This document shows positions 1 to 9,111 of a stretch of DNA of 64,000 nucleotides, in pieces. Within the stretch, counting starts at the first letter, position 1, and each line of letters begins with the position of its first letter. The stretch comes from Clostridia bacterium UC5.1-2E3 (GTDB taxonomy: Bacteria; Bacillota; Clostridia; Lachnospirales; Lachnospiraceae). A program made the translations under genes and the position numbers. The stretch is taken from assembly GCA_001304875.1 (NCBI GenBank), contig BBZO01000016.1:22639-86638 (forward strand), in the 5' to 3' direction. The notes below the pieces were generated by a model, which had not been told where the DNA came from, made no database searches, and saw only the letters and a program-made list of their open reading frames with translations.

Positions 1-141
1 GTCCCTGTCTCCGGAAATGTTTTTCCAGGTGTCCTCTGCTTGGGCGTCCGCTGGATTCTGCGCGGCCGGGGTCGAGCAGCCGCTTAGGGACAGGCACAGC
101 GCTCCAAAACAGAAAAGCATGTATTTCTTGTGATTTCTCAT
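1..141 (-). CDS. N-terminus of a lipoprotein (partial)
   Basis: The first 47 codons of a minus-strand gene that continues beyond the left edge. The product starts MRNHKKYMLF, followed by a short hydrophobic stretch and a lipobox LSLSGC with Cys at residue 22, so it is probably exported and lipid-anchored. After the Cys comes a polar Ala/Pro/Asp-rich linker. An AGGAG ribosome site lies 9-10 bases before the ATG. No family can be assigned from this fragment. Confidence 0.7.
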   Translation of the reverse strand, partial: MRNHKKYMLFCFGALCLSLSGCSTPAAQNPADAQAEDTWKNISGDRD

Positions 142-341
142 AGTAAAATTCTCCTTATTATAAATATGAAAAATAAAAAGGGATCCACTGAAAATTTCTG
201 TGAATCCCTGTGTAGGCCGTTTGACCGGCTCCATGCCTCACATTCTAGCAAACGGAAAATTTATTTGTCAAGGCAGTTCACAGACAATTCACAAACAGCT
301 CGCAGATCACAGATTTGTTTTTCCCGGATTCCGCCGGAAAT

Positions 342-385
342 TTCTCCCGATTCTCTTACAAAATTCTCCCGATTCTCTCACAAAA
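342..385. repeat. 22-bp tandem direct repeat upstream of rpsB promoter
   Basis: Two adjacent 22-base copies (342-363 and 364-385) beginning TTCTCCCGATTCTC differ at one base. They end five bases before the -35 box of the rpsB promoter, so they could be a protein-binding element. Function is not known. Confidence 0.7.
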
Positions 386-389
386 GTGC

Positions 390-418
390 TTGCGCGTCCG
401 AAAAACTTATGGTATACT
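390..418 (+). promoter_or_regulatory. Sigma-A-type promoter of rpsB-tsf
   Basis: TTGCGC at 390-395 and TATACT at 413-418 are separated by exactly 17 bases. The predicted start near 425 leaves a leader of about 110 bases before rpsB. Confidence 0.7.
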
Positions 419-424
419 AGCAAA

Positions 425-535
425 GCTTATAAGAAAACACGTCTGCCGATTCCAAGGACGGTGCTCATCCGGGGATGGGGTCTCCGCGGAAGCATGAGAC
501 GCAGGCGGAAGTAAAAACCAAATGGAGGTAAAGAC
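425..535 (+). promoter_or_regulatory. 5' leader of rpsB, possible autoregulatory RNA
   Basis: The leader contains two small stems, CATCC/GGATG (466-477) and GTCTC/GAGAC (480-500), ahead of the GGAGG site. Leaders of rpsB often bind S2 and repress translation; whether this one does is inference from position only. Confidence 0.3.
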
Positions 536-1273
536 ATGAGCGTTATTTCAATGAAGCAGTTACTGGAAGCAGGTGTGCACTTCGGCCACCAGACAAGAAG
601 ATGGAACCCCAAGATGGCTCCGTACATCTATACCGAGAGAAACGGCATCTACATCATCGACTTACAGAAGTCCGTAGGTAAGGTAGACGAGGCTTACAAG
701 GCAGTGTCCGACATCGCAGCAGACGGCGGCACCATTCTTTTCGTGGGTACCAAGAAGCAGGCGCAGGATGCCATCAAGACTGAGGCAGAGCGCTGCGGTA
801 TGTTCTATGTAAACGAGAGATGGCTGGGCGGCATGCTCACCAACTTTAAGACCATCCAGAGCCGTATCGCAAGACTGAAAGCGATCGAGACCATGGCTGA
901 GGACGGAACCTTCGACGTTCTTCCGAAGAAGGAAGTAATCGCACTCAAGAAGGAGTGGGAGAAGCTTGAGAAGAACTTAGGCGGCATCAAAGAGATGAAG
1001 CGCATCCCGGACGCTATTTTCGTAGTAGATCCGAAGAAGGAGAGAATCTGCGTGCAGGAGGCTCACACCCTGGGCATCCCGTTAATCGGCATCGCTGACA
1101 CCAACTGCGATCCCGAGGAGCTGGACTACGTGATCCCCGGCAACGACGACGCAATCAGAGCCGTTAAGCTCATCGTTTCCAAGATGGCAGACGCTGTCAT
1201 CGAGGCAAACCAGGGCGAGGCGATCGCTGAGGGCGCAGAGGCAGAGATGATGGACGAGGCTGTAGAGGCTTAA
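536..1273 (+). CDS. rpsB: 30S ribosomal protein S2
   Basis: A 245-residue S2 protein of normal length, a component of the small ribosomal subunit needed for S1 recruitment and initiation in many bacteria. It begins [20 protein letters not shown], the universal S2 N-terminus, and carries [10 protein letters not shown] and FVVDPKKE, both S2 signatures. The acidic tail after residue 225 is variable in the family. A GGAGG site lies 7 bases upstream. It is co-transcribed with tsf 25 bases downstream, the usual arrangement, from the promoter at 390-418. The frame is intact. Confidence 0.98.
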   Translation: MSVISMKQLLEAGVHFGHQTRRWNPKMAPYIYTERNGIYIIDLQKSVGKVDEAYKAVSDIAADGGTILFVGTKKQAQDAIKTEAERCGMFYVNERWLGGMLTNFKTIQSRIARLKAIETMAEDGTFDVLPKKEVIALKKEWEKLEKNLGGIKEMKRIPDAIFVVDPKKERICVQEAHTLGIPLIGIADTNCDPEELDYVIPGNDDAIRAVKLIVSKMADAVIEANQGEAIAEGAEAEMMDEAVEA

Positions 1274-1298
1274 TCAACAGTTACGGAGGGAAATGAAA

Positions 1299-2235
1299 AT
1301 GGCAGTAACAGCAGCAATGGTAAAAGAGTTAAGAGAGATGACAGGCGCCGGCATGATGGACTGCAAGAAGGCTCTTGCAGCCACCGACGGCGATATGGAT
1401 AAGGCAGTTGAGTTCTTAAGAGAGAAGGGACTCGCAGGCGCAGAAGAAGGCTGGCCGTATCGCTGCCGAGGGTATCGTTGCCACTCAGGTAACTGAGGAC
1501 GGCAAGAAGGCAGTTGTGGTAGAGGTAAATGCTGAGACCGATTTCGTGGCCAAGAACGCCAAGTTCCAGGGCTATGTGGCAGACGTTGCAGCGCAGGCTC
1601 TCACCACCTCCGCAAAGAACATGGACGAGTTCTACGCTGAGAAGTGGGCTCTGGATGAGTCCTTAACCGTCAAGGAAGCTCTTGCTTCCCAGATCTCCAT
1701 CATCGGTGAGAACATGAACATCCGCCGCTTCGAGCAGGTGAGCGAGGAGAACGGTTTCGTTGCCTCCTACATCCACGCAGGCGGTAAGATCGGCGTTCTC
1801 GTTGACGTTGAGACCGACGTTGTGAACGACGCCGTGAAGGAGATGGCAAAGAACGTGGCCATGCAGGCTGCCGCTCTTAAGCCGGTATACACCAGCCGCG
1901 ACGAGGTGGACGCTGACTTCATCGAGCACGAGAAGGCAATTCTCATGGCTCAGATCCAGAATGATCCGAAGGAAGCTTCCAAGCCCGAGAAGGTAATCCA
2001 GGGCATGATCCAGGGCCGTATCAACAAGGAGCTCAAGGAGATCTGCCTCTTAGATCAGACCTACGTGAAGGCTGAGGACGGCAAGCAGTCCGTTTCCCAG
2101 TACGTAGCCGAGGTTGCCAAGGCAAACGGCGCGAAGATCGCCATCAAGAAGTTCGTCCGTTTCGAGACCGGCGAGGGCCTGGAGAAGAAAGAGGAGAACT
2201 TTGCTGAGGAAGTTGCTAAGCAGATGGGTATGTAA
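1299..2235 (+). CDS. tsf: Elongation factor Ts (one frame break)
   Basis: EF-Ts, the nucleotide exchange factor that regenerates EF-Tu-GTP. The N-terminus [20 protein letters not shown] is the EF-Ts UBA domain. I prefer ATG 1299 over 1293 because it is 8 bases from GGAGGG. After about residue 47 the frame breaks near 1437-1445; the following frame reads [16 protein letters not shown], the expected EF-Ts continuation, then the dimerization core with [12 protein letters not shown]. Repair needs two extra bases or one fewer. Corrected length is about 311 residues, normal for the family. As EF-Ts is essential, the break is probably a sequence error. A strong terminator follows. Confidence 0.95.
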
Positions 2236-2278
2236 TTTCCTGCACGAGTGAAATTATCATAAGCGAATATGAATCTTT

Positions 2279-2323
2279 AAATCCCCGAACGTTTTGCAAA
2301 AGCAGGGCGTTCGGGGATTTTCG
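2279..2323 (+). terminator. Rho-independent terminator after rpsB-tsf
   Basis: A 13-bp stem, 2279-2291 (AAATCCCCGAACG) pairing with 2308-2320, a 16-base loop and a T-rich 3' side. Confidence 0.85.
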
Positions 2324-2423
2324 GTATCGTTTGTGTGCGGTATCATCTCCCCTGCTGCTTTTGTAGCTCACATAGCGGTAACGGCCTTATGAATGATTGA
2401 AACTCCTGCTTTGAGGTGTTGCT

Positions 2424-3392
2424 ATGCAGATGAACAGATTATTTAAGATCGTGTACTACCTGTTGGAAAATGGAAAATCCACCGCCCCCGAACTCGCTGA
2501 AAAATTTGAAGTTTCTATACGCACAATCTATAGAGATTTAGATGCGCTCAGTGCTGCGGGCATTCCCGTTTATGCCGCACAGGGAAAGGGCGGCGGCATA
2601 TCTCTGTTAGACAATTACATTTTGGAAAAATCGTTGCTTTCCAAAAAAGAAAAAGAGCAAATACTTCTGGCATTGCAGGGCATATCCTCTGCAGAAGGAA
2701 AATCGGAAGACGAATTACTTTCCAAACTGTCGGCGCTTTTTCAAATGAAAAATACAGATTGGATAGAGGTTGATTTTTCCGATTGGGTAAAAAACAGCGC
2801 AGACCAGGATATATTTAATGAGATTAAAAAAGCCATTTTTGACAGGCATATTCTTTCATTTTCTTACTTCGATAGCAAGGGCTTTTGGTTGAACCGTACC
2901 GTTAAACCGATAAAGTTGATATTCAAGAGCAAGGATTGGTATTTATATGGTTTTTGTCTGTTAAGAAATGATTATCGCCTTTTTAAATTAACCCGTATGA
3001 AAGAGCTGGTTATCTCTACGGAAACATTTACCCGCGAAATTTCGGAACCGCCGAAAGTAAAAATGGAAATTCCGAATTACAATATGGTTTCTGTGAAACT
3101 GAAATTTTCCCCGCAAGCAGCTTTTCGTGTATATGATGAATTTACAGATCGCGTCACGACAGACAGCGAAAATAATCTTTATGTAACAACAAATCTGCCC
3201 GACAATGAAATTATGTATAGTTATCTGCTCACATTTGGCGAATATGTAGAGGTTCTTGCTCCCCGATATGTGCGTGTGGGAATCGCAGAAAAACTGAATC
3301 TGATTTTAAAAAAATATAAAAACATGACAAATGATGTCATGTTTCTTGCGATATACTTCCTTTATCGAGGAGGTATAATAGATGAAATATGA
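2424..3392 (+). CDS. HTH/WYL-domain transcriptional regulator (YafY family)
   Basis: A 322-residue regulator. Residues 1-60 form a DeoR-like winged helix (ELAEKFEVSIRTIYRDLDAL is typical). The middle and C-terminal parts form the WYL sensor domain with a WCX-like tail; the WYL-type core reads WYLYGFCLLRNDYRLFKL at about residues 172-189. WYL proteins bind DNA and sense ligands or nucleic acids; the ligand here is unknown. The gene is more AT-rich than tsf and sulP, overlaps the next gene by 11 bases, and probably works with it as a regulator plus small-molecule-binding partner. GAGGTG precedes the ATG. Confidence 0.9.
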   Translation: MQMNRLFKIVYYLLENGKSTAPELAEKFEVSIRTIYRDLDALSAAGIPVYAAQGKGGGISLLDNYILEKSLLSKKEKEQILLALQGISSAEGKSEDELLSKLSALFQMKNTDWIEVDFSDWVKNSADQDIFNEIKKAIFDRHILSFSYFDSKGFWLNRTVKPIKLIFKSKDWYLYGFCLLRNDYRLFKLTRMKELVISTETFTREISEPPKVKMEIPNYNMVSVKLKFSPQAAFRVYDEFTDRVTTDSENNLYVTTNLPDNEIMYSYLLTFGEYVEVLAPRYVRVGIAEKLNLILKKYKNMTNDVMFLAIYFLYRGGIIDEI

Positions 3393-3999
3393 ATGGAAAA
3401 AGCAGGATAAAAGCCTGTATGGGGCAAAGATTACTCCAGGTTTAATTAACATTCCGGCACAGAATTATATCATGATAGACGGAAAAGGAAATCCGAATGA
3501 TTCTGATTTTTCTAATCGGGTATCGGCATTATATTCATTAGCCTATGCCATCAAGATGAGGTATAAGAAATCAGAGGATAAAGGGAAATCAGAAAATGAT
3601 GTTGATGATTTTGCTGTTTATCCCTTAGAGGGCGTCTGGAGCTTAACAGAGGGAACACAGCTTGTAAAAGAAAACTTAGAGTATACAATCATGATACGCC
3701 AGCCAGACTTTATCAGCAGAGAAATGGTTATGGCGGCGTTAGAACAGGTCAAAGTCAAAAAGCCGTCTCCCTTGTTTGATGAGATATACTTTGACACTAT
3801 GCAAAATGGAATGTGCATAGAGGTCCTGCACGTTGGTTCTTTTGATGATGAGCCGTATTCTTTTGAAAAAATGAAACAGTACGCAGAAGCAAATAATTTG
3901 CAGTATGATAAGAAAAAGCACAGAGAAATATATTTGAATAATGTCAACAGGGTAGAACAAAGCAGGGTAAAAACAATTTTACGCTATTCAATTATTTAG
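3382..3999 (+). CDS. GyrI-like small-molecule-binding domain protein
   Basis: A 205-residue cytosolic protein of the GyrI-like effector-binding superfamily (COG4832 type). It starts MKYEWKKQDKSLYGAK, with the typical IPAQNYIMIDGKGNPND near residue 25 and an EVLHVGSFDDEPYSFEKM stretch near residue 150. There is no DNA-binding domain. It overlaps the 3' end of the WYL regulator gene and has its own GAGGAGG site, so it is translated from the same message. Related pairs are common in Firmicutes. The bound molecule is unknown. Confidence 0.85.
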   Translation: MKYEWKKQDKSLYGAKITPGLINIPAQNYIMIDGKGNPNDSDFSNRVSALYSLAYAIKMRYKKSEDKGKSENDVDDFAVYPLEGVWSLTEGTQLVKENLEYTIMIRQPDFISREMVMAALEQVKVKKPSPLFDEIYFDTMQNGMCIEVLHVGSFDDEPYSFEKMKQYAEANNLQYDKKKHREIYLNNVNRVEQSRVKTILRYSII

Positions 4000-4147
4000 C
4001 CCGGAACCATATGCGTCCAACGGCGGTTTGAAATATCAAAAAAGCCTGTTCCATGCGACGGGGTATTCTGCGCATGAATATGAATACACATATCAAATGC
4101 ACCTTTTTTGCTTTTTGTAAAGCCCGAAGGTTTTTTCCCTCCCCAAA

Positions 4148-4176
4148 TTGCGCTCATATATATTATAATATATAAT
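4148..4176 (+). promoter_or_regulatory. Promoter of the DUF3791-DUF3990 cassette
   Basis: TTGCGC (4148-4153), a 17-base very AT-rich spacer, and a perfect TATAAT (4171-4176), 38 bases before the first gene. The spacer itself is an alternating A/T tract. Between 4000 and 4147 I see nothing else. Confidence 0.75.
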
Positions 4177-4213
4177 AGCAGTAAGAAGAGGCGCACGGAA
4201 GGAGGAAGGCGGT

Positions 4214-4450
4214 ATGAGCGAAAAGTCGCAGATTGTATTCATGCAGGCGAGACTGATCCGTCTTGCTGCGAAAAAATGGAATACAGATATTCAAAAAGCC
4301 AGCTCGCTGCTGAGCCAATACGGCCTTTTAAAGCTGATAGAGGATGGTTTTGAAACTTTTCATACAGAAGGAGATCAGGCGGTATTTTATGACCTGGAGA
4401 CAATACTGGAAAGTAAGGGGGTAGATATCGTTGCTGCGCTTGGACAATGA
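4214..4450 (+). CDS. DUF3791 small protein
   Basis: A 78-residue protein that matches my recollection of the DUF3791 family: MSEKSQIVFMQARLIRLAAK, then a WNTDIQKAS-type helix and an FYDLETILESKGVDI tail. It is all-helical in appearance, without a signal or membrane segment. A GGAGG site precedes it. It is followed after one base by the DUF3990 gene, and then by a third overlapping small gene. DUF3791 genes commonly sit beside DUF3990 genes, which suggests a partner or neutralizer role. That role is inference; no activity is established here. Confidence 0.8.
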   Translation: MSEKSQIVFMQARLIRLAAKKWNTDIQKASSLLSQYGLLKLIEDGFETFHTEGDQAVFYDLETILESKGVDIVAALGQ

Positions 4451-4451
4451 A

Positions 4452-4997
4452 ATGTTTCTTTATCACGGCAGCTACTGTGAGGTGGCGGTTCCCAATCTTT
4501 CAAAATGCGCCGCTTACAAAGATTTTGGTAAGGGCTTTTATCTGACTACATCAAAAAAACAGGCAGAAAAATTCATTGGAACAGCCCTCAAAAAAGCCAG
4601 GAGTCAAGGCATTATCTCTGAGGAGCAGGAGTACGGTGTGGTATCGACCTATTGTTTTAAACCAATAGAAGATCTGAATTTGCTCGCATTTGCTGATGCA
4701 GATACAGAATGGCTGCACTGTGTAGTAGCCCACAGAAAAGAAGGCGTGTTTCCGGAAGTGGTGCAGCAAATCAATCAGTACGATATTGTTGCAGGGAAAA
4801 TAGCGGATGATGCAACGAATTTTACGATTGTTGCCTACCTGTCGGGAGCATATGGAAACATTGGAAGTGAAGAAGCCGACAAATTTTGTATCAGCAGACT
4901 TCTGCCGGAACGGCTGAAAGATCAATTTTGTTTTCGGACAGAACGTGCAATCGGATGCCTGGACTATATAGGGAGCGAAAGAATATGGAAAAAATAA
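4452..4997 (+). CDS. DUF3990 protein, ADP-ribosyltransferase-like
   Basis: A 181-residue protein of the DUF3990 family. ATG 4452 gives the family-typical start MFLYHGSYCEV; an upstream in-frame TTG at 4431 is less likely. Visible ADP-ribosyltransferase-fold hallmarks are the LYHGS motif (His), the DFGKGFYLTT motif with Tyr at about residue 33, and a late DQFCFRTERA segment that could supply the third motif. This suggests NAD-dependent ADP-ribosylation, possibly as a toxin. It begins one base after the DUF3791 stop and overlaps the third gene by 13 bases, implying translational coupling. Catalysis is unproven. Confidence 0.78.
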   Translation: MFLYHGSYCEVAVPNLSKCAAYKDFGKGFYLTTSKKQAEKFIGTALKKARSQGIISEEQEYGVVSTYCFKPIEDLNLLAFADADTEWLHCVVAHRKEGVFPEVVQQINQYDIVAGKIADDATNFTIVAYLSGAYGNIGSEEADKFCISRLLPERLKDQFCFRTERAIGCLDYIGSERIWKK

Positions 4998-5233
4998 CTG
5001 ACCTATCGCAGGAGCAAAAAGAATATGCGATTGATCTGCTGGTAACGCTTGTGGTGGAAGAATTGGAGAAAGACCCGGGAGGGGATCCCACAAGCCTGCT
5101 GAGTGCGTTTGTGGCATCAAAGACGGGAGCCCTGCTGTACGATGAGTCTTCCAAACTGTGGTGGAATGGCCCGTCCTATATTGCGGACCTTTACCGGGAA
5201 GAACAGCAGAGAAAACTGCAGAACGAAAGATAA
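4985..5233 (+). CDS. Small protein, third gene of the DUF3990 cassette
   Basis: An 82-residue acidic helical protein starting MEKITDLSQEQKEYAIDLLV and ending in a charged YREEQQRKLQNER tail. I do not recognise a named family. Its ATG lies inside the last codons of the DUF3990 gene in another frame, with GGGAGCGAAAG as ribosome site. The tight overlap argues for stoichiometric production with DUF3990, as for an antidote or complex subunit. There is no signal peptide or transmembrane segment. Confidence 0.7.
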   Translation: MEKITDLSQEQKEYAIDLLVTLVVEELEKDPGGDPTSLLSAFVASKTGALLYDESSKLWWNGPSYIADLYREEQQRKLQNER

Positions 5234-5253
5234 TAAAAAGGAAACCAACCAAA

Positions 5254-6902
5254 ATGTTCAAATGGAACCCCAAGCTCATCACATCCCTAAAATACTACCC
5301 CCGCCGCCAGTTCCTGCGCGACATTAAGGCGGGAGCCATCGTGGCGGTCATCGCGTTTCCGCTGTCCTTCGCGCTGGCCATCGCGTCGGGCATGAGCCCG
5401 GTGACGGGCCTCTACTCGGCCATTGTGGGAGGCTTTCTCGTCTCCCTGTTTGGCGGGAGCAAGGTGAACATCGGAGGAGCGACGGCGGCGACCGTCATGA
5501 CCGTAAGCACCATCGTGGCGCGGGAGGGAGCCGCGGGGCTTGCCGTGGCATCCATTCTGGCCGGAATTTTTCTTGTCCTGTTCGGCGCGCTGAAGGCCGG
5601 ATATCTGCTCAAATTCATCCCGCGCACCATCACGCTGGGCTTCACGGCGGCCATCGGCATGGGAATATTTTCGGGCCAGATCAAGGGATTTTTAGGTCTC
5701 CGGATGGGGGATCTTCCCGTCCGGACGGTGGATAAACTCATGGCCAGCGGGGCGGCCCTGGGGACAGTGCATCTTCCGACGCTGGCCGTGGGGCTTCTGG
5801 CGCTGGCGGTTCTTTTTCTGATGCCGAAAATCAGCGGCAAGGTGCCCCCGTCGCTGACGGCGATTCTGGCTGCCACAGCGGCGGCCCATGGGCTGAATCT
5901 GCCGTGGCGACGATCGGGAGCGTCTACGGGGAGCTTCCCTCGCATGTCCCGGCTCCGGAACTGCCTGAGATCAACTACGACATGGTGGCCGGGCTGGTTC
6001 CGGAATCCTTTACGCTGGCAGTGCTGATTGCCATTGTGTCGCTGCTGGCCTGTGTCGTCACCGACGGCATGACGGGGCAGCAGCACGATTCCAACCAGGA
6101 GCTGATGGCCCAGGGAATTGCCAATATATTCTGCGGCGTTTTTGGGGCCATTCCCGTGGCCGGGGCGGTGGCGAGAGCCTCCAACAACGTGAAAAACGGC
6201 GGGCGGACGCCGGTGGCCGGCATGTTCCACAGCGTCGTGGTGCTGGTCATTCTGCTGTGCTTTCTGCCTCTGGCCTCCTACATCCCCATGGCGGCGCTGT
6301 CGGCGGTTCTGATCCAGGTCGCCTTCAGCATGAGCAATCTCCCCGAATTTGTCTATATGGCGAAAAATGCTCCCAAATCCGATTTTGCGGTGCTTATGAC
6401 CACCACGCTGGCCGGGATCCTGGTGGATCTTCTGTTTGCCGTGGAGGTGGGAATGGTGGCCGCCGCCTTCCTGTTCATGTCCAGAATGTCGGATGTGACC
6501 TCCGTGCGCGGCTGGGACTACTACACCGAGGAGCAGCTTGCGAACGATCCCGGCCGGCTGAACCTGCGGCTGGTGCCGAAGCGCACGCTGGTCTACGAGC
6601 TGGAGGGCCCCATGTTCTTCGCCAGCGTGGGAGAGTTTATGAAAATCACGGCGACTGCCGGGACGCGGGTGGTCATTCTGCGGATGCGCGGCGTCTCGAC
6701 CATCGATATCACGGCGCTTAAGTATCTGGAAGAATTTGAAAAACGATGCCGGAAGAGAAAAATCACGCTCCTTATGTCCCATGTGCGGGAGCAGCCGCTG
6801 TCCATGATGAAAAAAGCTGGATTTGTCACCCGTGTCGGCAAAGAGAATTTCTGCAAAAATATCGATGAGGCGCTGGCGCGCGCGGAAGAGATCGTAAAAT
6901 AA
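5254..6902 (+). CDS. SulP-family anion transporter with STAS domain (one frame break)
   Basis: A SLC26/SulP inner-membrane transporter for sulfate, bicarbonate or a similar anion. About ten membrane segments follow a short cytosolic start (MFKWNPKLITSLKYYPRRQF); the substrate-site region AFPLSFALAIASGMSPVTGL is typical. The C-terminal STAS domain covers the last 110 residues (LEGPMFFASVGEFMK). One G is missing near 5903 (CTGCCG-TGGCG should read CCGGTGG); restoring it joins both halves into about 549 residues. It directly follows the accessory cassette (20 bases) but is strongly GC-rich, so it belongs to the chromosomal backbone. The exact substrate cannot be read from sequence. Confidence 0.92.
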
Positions 6903-6909
6903 TGAAAGC

Positions 6910-7505
6910 CTAGGCGCGGCGGTGCATCTGATAGAGAACCGCCGCGCACCCCACCACAAAATAAACCTCCAGCGCGCTGGACACGATCCCAAGAATGCAG
7001 AAGGTGACTGCGCAGCAGGCCATGACCGTCAGCGTGACGGGGAGATAATTTCCCCGTCCGCCGTCCTTTTTCACATAATAGGACAGCACCGTGACACAGA
7101 CCATGAAGCACACCCCCGTCATGGCCGCCGAGCCACGTGGACCTGGGAGATGAGCGGCTGCCTCTGGGGGCGGTAGGGCGTGGCGAGGGCGATGACGAAG
7201 AGAATGCCGGACACCCATAGAAGCCGTCTTGTCGCCTTGAGGTGCGGGTCGGCGCTCATGACTTCCGCCTGCACCGTGATATCTGCACCTGTGGCTTTCG
7301 CCTGCTCCGCAGTATTCAGAACCCGTCTGGCGGCCCAGCTGAAATACAGGCCGACAAAGCAGCCCCACAGGATAAATTCCATCCGCCGGTCCCCGCTTCC
7401 CACCAGGGAAAAATTGCTGAAAAACCAGTTCGTCCCCAGCGGAAAGAGGACGGTGGCCAGCGGAATCATCCAGTTTGCGATTATCATTTCCATCCGTCTG
7501 TTCAT
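6910..7505 (-). CDS. Hypothetical integral membrane protein (one frame break)
   Basis: After repair of one missing base near 7130, a protein of about 198 residues with five to six hydrophobic segments. It starts MNRRMEMIIANWMIPLATVL and ends VGCAAVLYQMHRRA. I do not recognise a family. It converges on the SulP gene with 7 bases between the stops, and is divergent from the methyltransferase gene at 7613. The ribosome site is weak (GGGGAAA), so the internal ATG at 7493 is an alternative start. Confidence 0.6.
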
Positions 7506-7612
7506 AATCTAAAAGTTTCCCCGTAAAAAAGTAAAAGATACAAATGCCCACTGGATTTTTCTGTAATTTCGGATATAATGTAAGGAGTGCAAAAACGAGA
7601 GAGGAACGAACG

Positions 7613-9099
7613 ATGAATCTGCCGGCAGAATTTGAAGAAAAGATGAAACGGCTCCTGGGCGGCGAGTACGGGGAGTTTTTAAAAAGCTGCGAAAGTGACC
7701 GCGCCATGGGCCTACGCATAAACCGGATCAAACTGGGCCGCGGCGAAGAGAAACGCCTGCCGTTTACCCTGCGCCCCGTTCCCTGGACGGAGGACGGGTA
7801 CTACTACGACAGCGCGGAGCGCCCGGGCCGGCATCCGTACCATGAAGCCGGCGTCTACTATATCCAGGAGCCCAGCGCCATGGCTGTGGCCGCGGTGCTG
7901 GAGCCGGAGCCGGGGGAGCGGGTTCTGGATCTCTGCGCCGCGCCCGGCGGCAAGACAAGCCATGCGGCGTCGCTGATGGCCGGGAAAGGATTTCTTTTAA
8001 GCAACGAGATTCACCCGGCGCGGGCGAAGATTCTCTCCCAGAATGTGGAGCGCATGGGCCTCTCAGACTGCGTCGTGACCAACGAATCCTCCGATGCCCT
8101 GTCCCGGCGTTTCCCCGGATTTTTGACAAAATCATCGTGGACGCCCCCTGCTCCGGCGAGGGGATGTTCCGCAAGGATGAGGAGGCCGCGGGCCAGTGGA
8201 GCCCCGGCCACGTGACGCTCTGCGCCGCCCGCCAGGCGGAGATCCTGGAAAATGCCTCCGCCATGCTGCGGCCCGGCGGCCGCATGGTGTACTCCACCTG
8301 CACCTTTTCGCCGGAGGAGAACGAGGGGACAATCGCCCGTTTTCTGGAAAGCCATCCGGATTTTAGGCTTGTAAGGGTTAAAATGTATCCCGGCTTCGCG
8401 CCGGGCCGTCCGGAGTGGACGTCCGGCGGCGGGGCAGACGGGGAACTTGAAAAAACCGTCCGCCTGTGGCCGCACCGGCTGGAGGGCGAGGGACATTTCC
8501 TGGCGCTTCTCGAGAAGGCCGGCGGGGACACGGGATGCGGAAGGCGAATGCGGGGAGGCCGCTGAGAGCAAGGCCGTAAAGCCGGCGAAAGGCCGAACCC
8601 CCAGAAGGGAGCGAAGACTCCGCCTTACGTGAAGGACAGACGCCTGCTGAAAGACTTTTTCCAGTTCTGCGATCAGACGCTCACGCCGGAGACGGCGGAG
8701 TGGTTTGCCGGTCAGAGCACTTATGTGTTTTTCGGCGGCCAGCTCTATCTGGTGCCGCCGGAGATGCCGGATTTTCCGGGCTTAAGTCCTGCGCGCCGGC
8801 CTGCATCTGGGGGAATTTAAGAAGAACCGCTTCGAGCCCTCCCACGCGCTGGCGCTGTGGCTGACGCCCGGGCAAGTGAACGCTTATTACGAGACCGGCG
8901 ACTTAAGAGAGGTGGAAAGTTACCTTGGCGGCGGGGTGTTTTCGGAGACGCCTGTGCGGGCCGCGTCTGCGGCGGCGCGCCGGCGAAGGGCTGGGCACTG
9001 TTCGTGTACGGAGGCTTTCCGCTGGGCTGGGTGAAGGGCGCGGCGGGAACGCTTAAAAACCACTACCCCAAGGGGCTGCGGTGGATGAATGTGCATTGA
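7613..9099 (+). CDS. RsmF/RsmB-type rRNA cytosine-C5 methyltransferase (several frame breaks)
   Basis: A SAM-dependent RNA m5C methyltransferase. Residues 1-60 are the N-terminal domain; YYIQEPSAM and VLDLCAAPGGKTSHAA are the SAM-binding motifs; DAPCSGEGMFRKD holds the PC motif and YSTCTFSPEENE the catalytic TC motif. The C-terminal RsmF domain includes KDRRLLKDFFQF and ends GFPLGWVKGAAGTLKN. Breaks: one T missing near 8126, a stop or paired shifts in a variable linker (8530-8605), two bases missing near 8784, one near 8985. All motifs survive, so errors are likelier than decay, although five breaks in one gene leave real pseudogenization possible. AGAGGAAC precedes the ATG; a TATAAT at 7574 may be its -10. 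Confidence 0.8.
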
Positions 9100-9111
9100 G
9101 AAGGGATTTTT

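Noticed and set aside
1430..1450. Programmed frameshifting in tsf (and likewise at the ftsH, dnaE and uvrC breaks).
   Set aside because: No slippery heptamer with a downstream stem or stop context, and such breaks occur all over the window in unrelated genes, so a shared technical cause is far more likely.
5412..6992. A 526-codon open frame on the minus strand opposite the SulP gene.
   Set aside because: It is rich in His, Arg and Gly, matches no family, lacks a ribosome site, and lies opposite a well-supported transporter gene; typical GC-rich antisense shadow.
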